The notes under the pieces: model-generated
The model's database searches: none
Told to the model about the DNA's origin: nothing
The model's input: the letters and a program-made list of their open reading frames with translations, nothing else
NCBI GenBank assembly: GCA_030539295.1
Contig: JAUNSJ010000033.1
Span: forward strand, 1-43,098
Direction of reading: 5' to 3'
DNA: 43,098 nucleotides
Origin: Planctomycetia bacterium
GTDB taxonomy: Bacteria; Planctomycetota; Planctomycetia; Pirellulales; Thermoguttaceae
Made by a program: the position numbers and the translations under genes
Shown here: positions 1 to 9,486 of the stretch, one piece after another
Position numbering within the stretch: the first letter of the stretch is position 1
How the letters are laid out: the number at the start of each line of letters is the position of its first letter

Positions 1-888
1 AAATATCCTCTACGATACAACAACGTTTTTTGTCCAACAAACCGAGTCCACCTCAATCATTATATTCGTGCGATTAAGAATTTCGGAACCTGGCTTTATG
101 TCAATGAACGTATTATTCGCGATCCCTTTCTGAAATTGAGAGTCCTGAATTCGGCGGTCGATCAACGGCATTGCCGTCGCGCACTTTCGGACGATGAATT
201 TACTCGATTGATTCATTCCGCCGCGTCCGGGCCTTCCGTTCAGGGAATCTGCGGTCGGGATCGTGTTATGCTCTATTATCTCGCCGCATGGACCGGATTT
301 CGCCGAAAGGAACTCGGCTCTCTCACACCAACCCACCTTGTTCTGGACGGAGCTAATGCTTATGTTCAAATTCAGGCATCCTATTCGAAACGAAAAAGAA
401 ACGACCTTCAATATCTTCATCCGGGACTGGTCGTTATTATTAAAGAATGGCTCAAAAAACGCCAGCCTGCTCACGATGAAATTCTTTTTCCAATCTCAAA
501 AGAAAGTTGCGGAAAAGATCGCCGAACCGCACTCATGATCGCTTATGATCTTGATTCGGCTCGTAAATTCTGGATTGAAGAAGCCGATTCGCCCGAAGTA
601 AAAACCAAACGTCAGCAAAGCGATTTTCTAAAATATCAGGACTCGCAAGGCAGATTCGCCGATTTTCATGGTTTGCGTCATACCTTCATTACAAACCTGT
701 CATTAAATGGCGTCGATCCAAAGACCGCGCAAACGCTTGCCCGACATTCGTCTATGGAACTGACCATGAAGACATACACCCACATTAACGCAAAAGTTCA
801 GCAGGACGCCATTAACGCACTTCCCAGTCCTCTCAAATCGGACGCCAGGAAAGAAGATGACGCGAAAGAAGAAAAAGAAGCGGAATAA
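1..888 (+). CDS. Tyrosine recombinase / phage-type integrase (5' end outside window)
   Basis: The reading frame is open from the first base of the window to TAA at 886-888, so the gene is cut by the window edge and about 295 codons are visible. The first 45 codons look like the end of a SAM-like core-binding domain, so the ATG at 136 is probably internal. The catalytic domain carries the family residues: Arg I in TGFRRKEL (codon 301-303), the HGLRH box (His 667-669, Arg 676-678), the second His in ARHSS (745-747) and the nucleophile Tyr in KTYTH (775-777). The tail after the Tyr is rich in Lys and Glu. Enzymes of this family cut and rejoin DNA through a 3'-phosphotyrosine link. The gene points towards tRNA-Cys about 600 bases away, which suggests a site-specific element integrated at that tRNA (inference). 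It could also be a domestic XerC/D-like or integron-type enzyme. Confidence 0.9.
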   Translation, partial: KYPLRYNNVFCPTNRVHLNHYIRAIKNFGTWLYVNERIIRDPFLKLRVLNSAVDQRHCRRALSDDEFTRLIHSAASGPSVQGICGRDRVMLYYLAAWTGFRRKELGSLTPTHLVLDGANAYVQIQASYSKRKRNDLQYLHPGLVVIIKEWLKKRQPAHDEILFPISKESCGKDRRTALMIAYDLDSARKFWIEEADSPEVKTKRQQSDFLKYQDSQGRFADFHGLRHTFITNLSLNGVDPKTAQTLARHSSMELTMKTYTHINAKVQQDAINALPSPLKSDARKEDDAKEEKEAE

Positions 889-1361
889 ATAATTTCGCAT
901 TTGGTGTCCGCTTGTAACAGGCACGTTTTTTCGAAAGAAGAACGGGCCTTTTTTATTTCTTGTTATCAAATCGGTTATTGAATTTATGCAGAAGAGAAAT
1001 CGACCAGGACAATATTTTCCCTAAAAAAAAGTCAGGAACAAGTTACCGTTTGCCTAAAAGATATTCGACTCGACATTGGATAAAGAATTTTGTTTCAAAC
1101 AGCGGGCGACTGACGCGTACTTTGGATTGGCCGGGTACTTCTTTGCGCAAGTGGGGACTCGGACAACACGGGGCCGCACAGGGCGTAAAATTTGAAGAAG
1201 ACGAAAACGAAGAGATACCACGAGACTTTTCGGGCAACCGGGCGATAAAGATTTTTTTCGAATATATGAGAGTGCCCTGGTCATCCGTCCGGTTTCTTTG
1301 CATAGCCAGTGCGCGGATTCTTGGACCGAATGCGCGGATAATGACCAAAAAAGGATAGATC

Positions 1362-1406
1362 AATGCTTTTATCGCGGCACCATTTGGGCACCATTTAATG
1401 CTTTTA
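1362..1406. repeat. Nested direct repeats near the putative att region
   Basis: AATGCTTTTA occurs at 1362-1371 and 1397-1406. Between these copies, GGCACCATTT occurs twice almost in tandem at 1376-1385 and 1387-1396. Short direct repeats beside an integrase gene and a tRNA are reminiscent of integrase arm-type sites. That role is inferred; only the repeats are seen. Confidence 0.7.
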
Positions 1407-1436
1407 GTTATTTGATACGAATACGCCAAGAAACAA

Positions 1437-1477
1437 AAATATCATAGGTACCGATATTTACGATACCTATGATATTT
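1437..1477 (-). terminator. Hairpin downstream of tRNA-Cys
   Basis: A perfect 14-base inverted repeat (1437-1450 and 1464-1477, 13-base loop) lies directly downstream of the minus-strand tRNA. On the minus strand it is followed by a T-rich stretch (TTTTTGTTTC overlapping the stem end). It fits an intrinsic terminator for the tRNA transcript. Its AT-rich, fully symmetric stem could alternatively be a protein-binding site. Confidence 0.7.
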
Positions 1478-1484
1478 GTGCAAG

Positions 1485-1557
1485 AGGCGTCGGCCGGATT
1501 CGAACCGGCAAATCGCGGATTTGCAATCCGCTGCCTTAGCCGTTTGGCTACGACGCC
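1485..1557 (-). tRNA. tRNA-Cys (GCA)
   Basis: The minus strand folds as a complete cloverleaf: a perfect 7-base acceptor stem GGCGTCG/CGACGCC, a D arm with GCC/GGC, an anticodon stem GCGGA/TCCGC with loop TTGCAAA (anticodon GCA, Cys), and a T arm GCCGG-TTCGAAT-CCGGC. Position 73 (complement of 1485) is U, the known discriminator identity base of tRNA-Cys. CCA is not encoded. The 3' end faces the integrase gene, the usual geometry for an element inserted at the 3' end of a tRNA gene. Confidence 0.97.
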
Positions 1558-1809
1558 GAAATCATTTGAATTCGTCTGTTCATTTCGACCGTATGAGTAA
1601 GTCATCCGAACAAAACCAACCTCAAAAACAAATATGGCATGATTGTATCAGATTTCCAACTCTTTACAAGGGGGACAGACGCCAAAATTTTTCCCAGGCC
1701 CTTCCCGACCACTCGCAGGCCGCGACCCGTCAATGCAAGTGCTATAAGGTTTTTACACCCCACCTCTTGCGATTCGTCCATCCATCACCATCCCCTTCTC
1801 ACCGGCTCC
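1558..1809. other. Short intergenic stretch, nothing recognised
   Basis: About 250 bases between the 5' end of tRNA-Cys and the 3' end of the IclR gene. It must hold the tRNA promoter, since the tRNA is read leftwards from 1557, but I see no near-consensus hexamer pair and no supported gene. Confidence 0.4.
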
Positions 1810-2592
1810 TTACACTAAATGATAGCCCAGCGACTGCGAAATAATACGGCAGGTATCCATAACGCGGGTACCGATAATCTGTTCAAATTCGGCAAAGGTA
1901 TAGTTCATAGCCAGAACCGACGTATTCATGGCCGCAACGACCTTTCCCGAATAATCGCGAATCGGGGCGGCAAAGCAGATTACCCCCTTGGCGTATTCCT
2001 CTCGGTCGAGCGCAAACTCGCTCTTACGCACGCTTTCCAGCTCTTCGCGAAGTTTGGCCGGCGAGGTAATTGTCTGAAGCGTCAGTTGCGGCAGGCCTTG
2101 ACTGATAATCTTCTCCTGATAGTGCTCGTCGGCATAGGCAAGCAGGACTTTTCCTGCCGCAGCCGCATGAAGATAGTATTTCCGACCCGCGTGCCCTATC
2201 ACCGCAACATCTTTTGTACTATTGAGATGCACGACATACAGTACGCGGTCTTCGTCCAGAATACCCAAGCTCGTACTTTCGCCTATCTCCTGCCAATAGC
2301 GCTGCATTGGCTCAGTGGCCATCTGCACCAGATTCGAATGATTGATCGGTTTACTCGTATGATAAAACGGGACCAGCGACATGCGATAGCGAGGCCCTTC
2401 CGACTCCGCAATAACCCAACCTTCGCGAATAAGCGTCTGAAGCAGCCGGAAAACCATATGCTTATTCAGGTCCATTGCCTGTGATATCTCGGTGAGCGAT
2501 AAGGGGTTGCGCGCGTCGCACAAAAGTTTGATCAGGTCAATTCCCTTCGCCAAACCCGGCACATGGTAATTGTTTTGCTGTTTGACGGCCAT
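1810..2592 (-). CDS. IclR-family transcriptional regulator
   Basis: The 260-residue protein has IclR architecture and length. An N-terminal winged helix (about residues 10-72, with SLTEISQAMDLNKHMVFRLL as the helix-turn-helix) is followed by an IclR effector-binding domain (about 80-255) with the family-like segments AAAAGKVLLAY and the FALDREEYAKGVICFAAPI region. Such proteins are dimeric regulators that often bind aromatic or short carboxylic compounds; the ligand here cannot be read. The gene diverges from the DUF1559 operon, and the two promoters lie about 75 bases apart, so it may control itself and that operon (inference). The ATG at 2592 is the natural start, since the winged helix begins shortly after it. 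Confidence 0.93.
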   Translation of the reverse strand: MAVKQQNNYHVPGLAKGIDLIKLLCDARNPLSLTEISQAMDLNKHMVFRLLQTLIREGWVIAESEGPRYRMSLVPFYHTSKPINHSNLVQMATEPMQRYWQEIGESTSLGILDEDRVLYVVHLNSTKDVAVIGHAGRKYYLHAAAAGKVLLAYADEHYQEKIISQGLPQLTLQTITSPAKLREELESVRKSEFALDREEYAKGVICFAAPIRDYSGKVVAAMNTSVLAMNYTFAEFEQIIGTRVMDTCRIISQSLGYHLV

Positions 2593-2685
2593 AATAGATA
2601 ACGTCGATCCCTTCTAAATTGACTCCGGTAACCACGGACGCAAAGGCAACCAACAGACCGCTGCCCGAACCCGCACCCTACACAA

Positions 2686-2713
2686 ATATTACTGAAATTC
2701 AGAAGTCTGTCAA
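2686..2713 (-). promoter_or_regulatory. Sigma-70-like promoter of the IclR gene
   Basis: On the minus strand, TTGACA (2708-2713) and TAATAT (2686-2691) are separated by 16 bases, about 95 bases upstream of the start codon. The -35 is perfect consensus. Confidence 0.65.
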
Positions 2714-2786
2714 GTAGAAATCCCAAAATTACACCAATAAAACATTGTTTTTTATTATTTATTCAAGAAAATTACCAGCTATGCTA

Positions 2787-2815
2787 TTGACATTCGTTCG
2801 TGATCATGCTATAGT
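2787..2815 (+). promoter_or_regulatory. Near-consensus promoter of the first DUF1559 operon
   Basis: TTGACA (2787-2792), a 17-base spacer and TATAGT (2810-2815), with an extended -10 TGC just upstream. It lies about 145 bases before the ATG at 2961. Its position means the open frame reading upstream of the G run from 2834 begins only about 20 bases after the -10, which argues for the ATG at 2961, with its strong ribosome binding site, as the translation start. Confidence 0.75.
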
Positions 2816-2960
2816 GGTAACAGTGGTTCACGGGTGTATCCACATCATCCGGAATCAAATTTCGGTATGCGTTTGGCAAAAAAGCATGGAAACGGGCATT
2901 CCCATTTCAGCCAAATTGCGTACCGTCCTCAAAAACACTTTAGACAAAGGAGACCAACTT

Positions 2961-4075
<1,115 letters not shown>

Positions 4076-4128
4076 CGATTGGTCCCTATAAAACATATAA
4101 AGAATCCATACACAAAAGAAGGCATAAA

Positions 4129-4557
4129 ATGAAATTGTCAGTATATAAAAATATTAGAAGATGCGCGATTCTTGCCGCGCTGATTTTGCTTTTGCCCCTG
4201 GCAGGATGCTCGTCTGAAAAATCGGTCAATTGGGAGCACCGCACCGTACGTGGCGTCGTTACTCTCGACGGCAGCCCGGTTCCCGACGCGACCGTCATGT
4301 TCTCTTTTCCGGAAGGGGCCGTCGCGGGGAAAACGGATAACAGTGGAGCCTATGAAGTCAAAGATGTTTTTCTGGGCGATGTCCTTGTTACCATCTCCTG
4401 CGTAAAAGATACCGGCAAGGTCGACTCCAATCCCGTTACCGGCTCGCGTCCCATTATGGAAAACATTCTCCCCGCCAAGTACGGTTATGGGCAGGGAATA
4501 AAAATGTCCATTACACCCGACGATGAACCCGTCAATCTGGAGTTGACTTCCAAATAA
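4129..4557 (+). CDS. Small lipoprotein with carboxypeptidase-regulatory-like domain
   Basis: A 142-residue protein with a lipoprotein signal (basic start, hydrophobic run, lipobox LAGC with Cys about residue 27), so it should be lipid-anchored after export. The rest resembles the transthyretin-like fold of carboxypeptidase regulatory domains: VRGVVTLDGSPVPDATVMF, then TDNSGAYEVKDV, then a final beta strand LELTSK. A gene of this type directly after a DUF1559 gene is a recurrent planctomycete arrangement, and the same pair recurs at 21664-23485. AGAAGG precedes the ATG. It is probably cotranscribed with the DUF1559 gene. The binding partner is unknown. Confidence 0.85.
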   Translation: MKLSVYKNIRRCAILAALILLLPLAGCSSEKSVNWEHRTVRGVVTLDGSPVPDATVMFSFPEGAVAGKTDNSGAYEVKDVFLGDVLVTISCVKDTGKVDSNPVTGSRPIMENILPAKYGYGQGIKMSITPDDEPVNLELTSK

Positions 4558-4721
4558 GTTTAATCATCCCTATCCCGGTTCTTCCGTGATACAAATCCTG
4601 CAGGCCGTCGTTTGCAAACATGACTTCAAGCGATTGCCCGCAGGCCTGTTGCTCTCTGCCTTAACGAGCCGACAAAATCGCTATTTACATCACCTTCCCA
4701 TTTGCACTAAAAGGAGTATCC

Positions 4722-7700
4722 ATGTTGCGCAATCTCTGGTTCCCGTTTTTTTGTTTTCTTACCCTGTGTGTGACCTCTTTTGCTGAGGAAGACTACACGC
4801 CAATTAAACCAACCGCGATTTTTACCGACGCGGACGCATTCCCATCGCAGACGGGCGAGTACGTCGTTGAAAATTCAATCGATAGCAATCCGGAAACATA
4901 CTGCTGTCTGCTTGACACCACACGGGATGGTAAGCAAACGGAGACCAATCCGCCTCAAGCTGCTGCTCCTGTAACCGGTCGCCTGACACTGGATTTTGGT
5001 AAGCCGGTCGAACTTTCGGGGCTTGCCTTAACTTCTCGTCACTCATCTGGTTCCTTTCTGCCCCGACTTGTGAATGTGTTGTCTTGTGTAGCGTCGGAAA
5101 TGGTCGCCGATTCCGGACTTGAAATATTAAATAGCAAAAGCGTACCGGTCACCACAAATGGAAATACCACCTTTTTCCTTTTCCCCAAGCCGATAACATC
5201 GCGTTATTTTAGAATTGATGTCCTCGATTCCTGTGAATGTGGACCAACCCATTATAATTTTCAAATAGCTGAGATTGCCGGATTTAAAGGACTTCCAAAA
5301 GGTGTGGCCTTTCCAAACGCACCCGAACTCGCCTTTCCGGAAGAGCGGCTTTTGCGCGATTGGCTTTATCAGGATTATGGTCTTGATACAGCGGCCTGCT
5401 TTGCGTCTTCCGAAAACGCATCTCTCGAATTGCAACTTATTGAAAAAGTTCTAACCGAGCTGAAAGACAATAGCGAAAAGATCGACGTGTATACGAACGA
5501 ACGTGACCGGCTCACGTCCTTGAATCTGCCGGGGAGCGATCCCCAGTGGCGCGAACTCTATCACAAAATGTGTATTCATCGCCGGCAGTTGCGACTTCAG
5601 CCGCTCCTGGCCGAAACGCGTCAGATTATTTACACGAAACACTGTCTGTTGAGCGGACCTGTCCATTATGCGTGGACCGACGAGGTAACCGACCAGCAGT
5701 ACACAGAACGCATTGCCGATTTTCGACCCGGTGCCCAGCTCTGCCGTCTTACCCTTAACGAAGACGGGACCGCCCGGAACGAAATTCTCCTGCAAAAACC
5801 GGACGGAATGATTCGCGACCCGAATCTCTCCTGGGACGCTTCTGAAGTCGTCTTCTCCGCTCGCGAAAATTACACCGACGACGATTTCCATTTATATATT
5901 ATGAATCTTAACGACCTCTCCGTGCGACAGGTCACCAGCGGCAAGGCCGTAAGTGACGTTGAGCCGGCATTCCTGCCCAACGGCGACTTGGTCTTTCAGT
6001 CGACCCGTTGTGTTCAGCTTACCGACTGCTGGCGTCAAACGGTCTCGAATATCTATACCTGCACGGCCGACGGCAAAAAACTGCATCGGCTCTGCTTCGA
6101 TCAGGTCCATACAAACTACCCGCAAATTCTCGACGACGGACGCGTTCTCTATACGCGTTGGGAATACAACGACCGCGGCCAGATTTATCCGCAACCACTC
6201 TTTACCATGAATCCGGACGGCTCCGCACAGACCGCGCTCTACGGCGAAAATTCCTGGTTTCCAACCTCTATTTTACACGCACGCGGCGTCCCCGGCTCCG
6301 CCAAGGTCGTCGGGATCGCGTCCGGTCATCATGTGCATCAGCGCGGCAAGCTCATTCTGGTCGATCGCAGTCGCGGTACTCAAGGCAACGATGGTATCGA
6401 ATTTCTCGCTCCCCGCCGCAAGTCCGAGATTCCTCCCATTTCACAATACAGGTGGGATTACGATGCCTTTGGTCAGGATGGGGAACAATTCCAATATCCC
6501 TTCGCGCTGGACGAAGAAAACTTTCTCGTAACCTACTCGCCCGAAGGATACATCATGCCCGGAGGCAATAAGAACAACGTAATTTATGACCCGCCGTTCG
6601 GTGTCTACTGGATGGCCGACGACGGTCGTCGTGAACTGCTCGCCTGGGACCCCACCACCTCCTGTAATCAGCAGATCGCCGTACTGGCCCGACCGGTCCC
6701 TCCGTGTAAACCGTCGTCCGTCGATGGACAGAAAAGTCGCGGCTCCTTCTTTTTGCAAGATGTCTATATTGGTGAACCCATGAAAGGTGTTAATCGTGGT
6801 GAAGCGAAACGCATCCGCGTCGTCGGCGTTGAATATCGCGCTGCCGATGTCCTCTATAATTCCAATACAGGCGAGGCCGGCCCATCTCACTCCCGCACGC
6901 CAATCTCCATTAACAACGGCTCTTGGGATGTCAAACATGTTCTCGGCGAAGTCGAAATCGAAGAAGACGGAAGTGCCTTCTTTGAAGTGCCCGCACGCAC
7001 GCCCCTCTATTTTCAGGTCCTTGATGCAAAGGGACTCGTCCTGGCCACCATGCGCAGTTGGTCAACCCTACAGCCCGGCGAAACCTTTGCCTGTATCGGA
7101 TGCCATGAAGATAAACTCGAAACCTACACGACCGACGGCACAAAATCACTCGCTATGAAAAAACCGGTGCAAACGTTGCAGCCTTCTCCCGGATCCCTTT
7201 CTGACCCCTATCGATTCGGGTCGACCGATTCCGTCGCTTCCTACCTCGGAATCAACCGGGCCAAAGGGCAGTCCGGCCCATTCGACGGATTCAGCTATCC
7301 CCGCGAAATTCAGCCGATTTGGGACGCTCACTGTGTCTCGTGTCACGATGGTAACGAGCACGATGGTCAGCAGATTCCCCTTAATCTTTCCGGAAAAATC
7401 GGCGAATACACTTGGGACCAGTGCCCGAATAACGGCGACGCCACGCAAAACGCGTTACGCGATTTTTCCGTTTCCTACCTTGAACTGACGAATTACGGGC
7501 ACGGCTCGCCGCTGGTCAACTGGATTAGTGCCCAATCGCGGCCGACTCTGCTCCCGTCACGATTCGCCGGCTCCGCTCGCAGCCAACTCATGAACTATCT
7601 CGACGGTTCCCACTACGACGTGAAGTTAAGCGACCGCGAGCAGCGACTCGTCGCCTGCTGGATTGACCTTTGCGTCCCCTTCTGCGGATCCTATACCGAA

Positions 7701-7805
7701 GCAAATCAATGGTCCGACGAACAAAAGAAGACCTACGATTACTTCGAGCAAAAACGCGAGCACTGGGCCGGCGAAGAGCTCAAGGCCATGAAAGAGACTC
7801 CTTAA
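4722..7805 (+). CDS. Exported dihaem protein: discoidin-like + hydrazine-synthase-alpha-like propeller + cytochrome c
   Basis: 1027 residues. AAAAGGAG lies just before ATG 4722, and the N-terminus is a Sec signal (about residues 1-22, ending SFA/EE). Residues about 40-190 look like an F5/8-type C (discoidin) sugar-binding fold. A central region of PD40-like propeller blades (LSWDASEVVFSAREN, EPAFLPNGDLVFQSTR, YPQILDDGRVLYTRWEY) resembles the middle domain of the hydrazine synthase alpha subunit. Two c-type haem sites follow: CIGCH (791-795) and CVSCH (871-875), the second within a typical cytochrome-like stretch (IQPIWDAHCVSCHDG). Related proteins occur in many non-anammox planctomycetes, so hydrazine synthesis is not implied. 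An extracytoplasmic redox or carbohydrate-linked role is inferred. It may be read through from the DUF1559 operon, as the gap is 164 bases with no clear promoter. Confidence 0.85.
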   Translation: MLRNLWFPFFCFLTLCVTSFAEEDYTPIKPTAIFTDADAFPSQTGEYVVENSIDSNPETYCCLLDTTRDGKQTETNPPQAAAPVTGRLTLDFGKPVELSGLALTSRHSSGSFLPRLVNVLSCVASEMVADSGLEILNSKSVPVTTNGNTTFFLFPKPITSRYFRIDVLDSCECGPTHYNFQIAEIAGFKGLPKGVAFPNAPELAFPEERLLRDWLYQDYGLDTAACFASSENASLELQLIEKVLTELKDNSEKIDVYTNERDRLTSLNLPGSDPQWRELYHKMCIHRRQLRLQPLLAETRQIIYTKHCLLSGPVHYAWTDEVTDQQYTERIADFRPGAQLCRLTLNEDGTARNEILLQKPDGMIRDPNLSWDASEVVFSARENYTDDDFHLYIMNLNDLSVRQVTSGKAVSDVEPAFLPNGDLVFQSTRCVQLTDCWRQTVSNIYTCTADGKKLHRLCFDQVHTNYPQILDDGRVLYTRWEYNDRGQIYPQPLFTMNPDGSAQTALYGENSWFPTSILHARGVPGSAKVVGIASGHHVHQRGKLILVDRSRGTQGNDGIEFLAPRRKSEIPPISQYRWDYDAFGQDGEQFQYPFALDEENFLVTYSPEGYIMPGGNKNNVIYDPPFGVYWMADDGRRELLAWDPTTSCNQQIAVLARPVPPCKPSSVDGQKSRGSFFLQDVYIGEPMKGVNRGEAKRIRVVGVEYRAADVLYNSNTGEAGPSHSRTPISINNGSWDVKHVLGEVEIEEDGSAFFEVPARTPLYFQVLDAKGLVLATMRSWSTLQPGETFACIGCHEDKLETYTTDGTKSLAMKKPVQTLQPSPGSLSDPYRFGSTDSVASYLGINRAKGQSGPFDGFSYPREIQPIWDAHCVSCHDGNEHDGQQIPLNLSGKIGEYTWDQCPNNGDATQNALRDFSVSYLELTNYGHGSPLVNWISAQSRPTLLPSRFAGSARSQLMNYLDGSHYDVKLSDREQRLVACWIDLCVPFCGSYTEANQWSDEQKKTYDYFEQKREHWAGEELKAMKETP

Positions 7806-7858
7806 AATTTCGCAAAAAACATAATTTTACTATTTTGCCTAAATTACACCCATTCTCC

Positions 7859-7894
7859 ATACGGCCCTTACCCCCTTTACGCTAAGGGCCGTAT
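7859..7894 (+). terminator. Hairpin after the dihaem protein gene
   Basis: A perfect 12-base stem (7859-7870 with 7883-7894, core CGGCCCTTA/TAAGGGCCG) and a 12-base loop, 54 bases after the stop codon. It is followed by GCGTTTCTCC, which is only weakly T-rich. Confidence 0.65.
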
Positions 7895-7967
7895 GCGTTT
7901 CTCCTCAAAAAATTTTTGGGAATTTTCGAAAAAAGCCCCTTTTTTTGCCTTTGTCGGCTTGCGGCTA

Positions 7968-7997
7968 TAGACAGCGGCACCTTCGATGCGGTATAAT
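7968..7997 (+). promoter_or_regulatory. Promoter of the Gfo/Idh/MocA gene
   Basis: TAGACA (7968-7973), an 18-base spacer and a perfect TATAAT (7992-7997), 82 bases before the start codon and downstream of the terminator hairpin. Confidence 0.65.
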
Positions 7998-8079
7998 AGA
8001 GGTCTGGCCTTGGGGACTCCATGCCCCATTTTTAACCATTCTAACTACTATAAGATGAATCACGCAAAGGATTAAAGTC

Positions 8080-9402
8080 ATGAAACAGAAGATGAGTCGA
8101 CGTTATTTTCTTGGTCGGGTTTCGGCCGCGACCCTGCTCTCAAGTCAGTTGGCCGCGTTCCCCGCACCCGGCCTGGCCCAGGACCGCAGTCCCTCCTCCC
8201 GTCTGAATATTGTCAATATTGGCATAAACGGCATGGGCGGCGGCAATCTCAATAGCGTAAAAGGCGAAAATATCATTGCCTTGTGCGATATAAACGAAGA
8301 AAATCTCGAAATCAAAGGCAAGGAGTTCCCCGACGCCAAACGCTACTTCGACTTCCGGACTCTGTTCGATGAGGTTAAAGACATCGACGCTTGTGTCGTC
8401 TCCACGCCTGACCATACCCACGCCGTGGCCACCATAGCCGCACTCAAACGTGGCATACATTGCTACACAGAGAAACCGCTCGCCCACGAAATCAACGAAA
8501 TTCGCGCTATGCAGAAACTCGCTGCCGAAAAGAAGTTACATACCCAAATGGGCACCGTGATTCACGCGACCGACAATTATCGACGCGTTGTCGAACTGAT
8601 CCAGGCCAAAGCCATTGGCGAGGTAACGGAAGTTCATGTCTGGTGTCAAAAAGGTTGGGGCGGTTTCGCCATGCCGACCACAACGGTCCCCTGCCCCGAT
8701 ACGATTCATTGGGACCAGTGGATCGGTCCGGCACCCATGATTCCTTACGACCCTTGCTACCAGCCCGCTCGCTGGCGCGGCTACTGGCCGTTCGGCACAG
8801 GCACGTTCGGCGATATGGCCTGTCACTTAATGGACCTCCCCTTCTGGGCCTTGAATCTGGGCTATCCGAAATCGGTCGAAGCCACCTGTCCTACGGATAT
8901 GGACCCCATGCTCTGTCCACTCGACGTTACCGCGCGTTACGAATTCGAACTCACCGACCCCGACGGCAAAACGCGGACACTCCCGCTAACCTGGTACGAC
9001 GGTGTGTGTCGCCCTGAAGTCATTGCGGAAAAAGGCCTTGAAAACCTCGGGATGGGCATAATCTTCGTCGGAACCGACGGACTGCTCGAAGCCGATTACG
9101 GTACAATTCGCCTCTATCCGGAAGCGAAATTCGCCGATTATAAACGGCCGGAACCGTCCATTGCTCCTTCGCTTGGTCATCATGCCGAATGGCTCGAATC
9201 CATCCGACAGGATAAACCGTTGAGTCTCTGTGAATTTCAGTATGCAGGTCGGCTTTCCGAAGCGGTTCAGCTCGGGGCCGTCTCCCTGCGCGCCGGCAAA
9301 AAGAAACTTCTCTACGACGCGGCCAATATGAAAATCACAAACTGCCCGGAAGCCAATGCCCTTCTGGCCCGCGACTACCGCGACGGCTGGTCACTCGACT
9401 AA
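8080..9402 (+). CDS. Tat-exported Gfo/Idh/MocA-family oxidoreductase
   Basis: 440 residues. The N-terminus is a twin-arginine signal (SRRYFLGR, hydrophobic stretch, cut near AQD), so the folded, cofactor-loaded enzyme should be exported. The Rossmann fold begins with LNIVNIGINGMGGGNL, acidic beta-2 end at LCDINEEN, and the family EKP motif is present (CYTEKPLAHE), as in NAD(P)-dependent sugar dehydrogenases. The C-terminal domain has the usual planctomycete segments (KGWGG, GTGTFGDMACHLMDLPFWAL, GHHAEWLESIRQDKP). ATG 8080 follows AAAGGATTAAAG; a second ATG four codons on is possible. The family acts on pyranosides, amino sugars or inositols; the substrate cannot be told. Confidence 0.93.
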   Translation: MKQKMSRRYFLGRVSAATLLSSQLAAFPAPGLAQDRSPSSRLNIVNIGINGMGGGNLNSVKGENIIALCDINEENLEIKGKEFPDAKRYFDFRTLFDEVKDIDACVVSTPDHTHAVATIAALKRGIHCYTEKPLAHEINEIRAMQKLAAEKKLHTQMGTVIHATDNYRRVVELIQAKAIGEVTEVHVWCQKGWGGFAMPTTTVPCPDTIHWDQWIGPAPMIPYDPCYQPARWRGYWPFGTGTFGDMACHLMDLPFWALNLGYPKSVEATCPTDMDPMLCPLDVTARYEFELTDPDGKTRTLPLTWYDGVCRPEVIAEKGLENLGMGIIFVGTDGLLEADYGTIRLYPEAKFADYKRPEPSIAPSLGHHAEWLESIRQDKPLSLCEFQYAGRLSEAVQLGAVSLRAGKKKLLYDAANMKITNCPEANALLARDYRDGWSLD

Positions 9403-9415
9403 CCACGCCCTGCCC

Positions 9416-9447
9416 GGAAACAGACGGTTTTATTCCCCGTCTGTTCC
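9416..9447 (+). terminator. Hairpin between the oxidoreductase and glycosidase genes
   Basis: GGAAACAGACGG (9416-9427) pairs with CCGTCTGTTCC (9437-9447) with one bulged A and a 9-base loop. No strong T run follows, so it may be a partial terminator or a transcript-stabilising hairpin. Confidence 0.45.
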
Positions 9448-9486
9448 CGATATTGTTTCACAACTTTTGTATTTCGAGGGACTGCC

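Larger units (their letters stand above)
889..1484. other. Non-coding stretch between integrase and tRNA-Cys
   Basis: About 600 bases without a gene I can support. Overlapping open frames on both strands (960-1358 plus, 1043-1429 minus) have no recognisable protein features and no convincing ribosome binding site. The stretch holds an A8 run (1023-1030), the direct repeat TGCGCGGAT (1310-1318 and 1331-1339), nested direct repeats at 1362-1406, and the tRNA terminator hairpin at 1437-1477. It could be the attachment and arm-binding region of the integrated element. Confidence 0.5.

Noticed and set aside
960..1429. Overlapping open frames on both strands
   Set aside because: No homology-like pattern, no convincing ribosome binding site, and repeat-rich flanking sequence.
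4722..7805. Evidence of anammox metabolism
   Set aside because: Only the HzsA-like fold is present; no HzsB/C or hydrazine dehydrogenase genes are seen and related proteins occur in ordinary planctomycetes.
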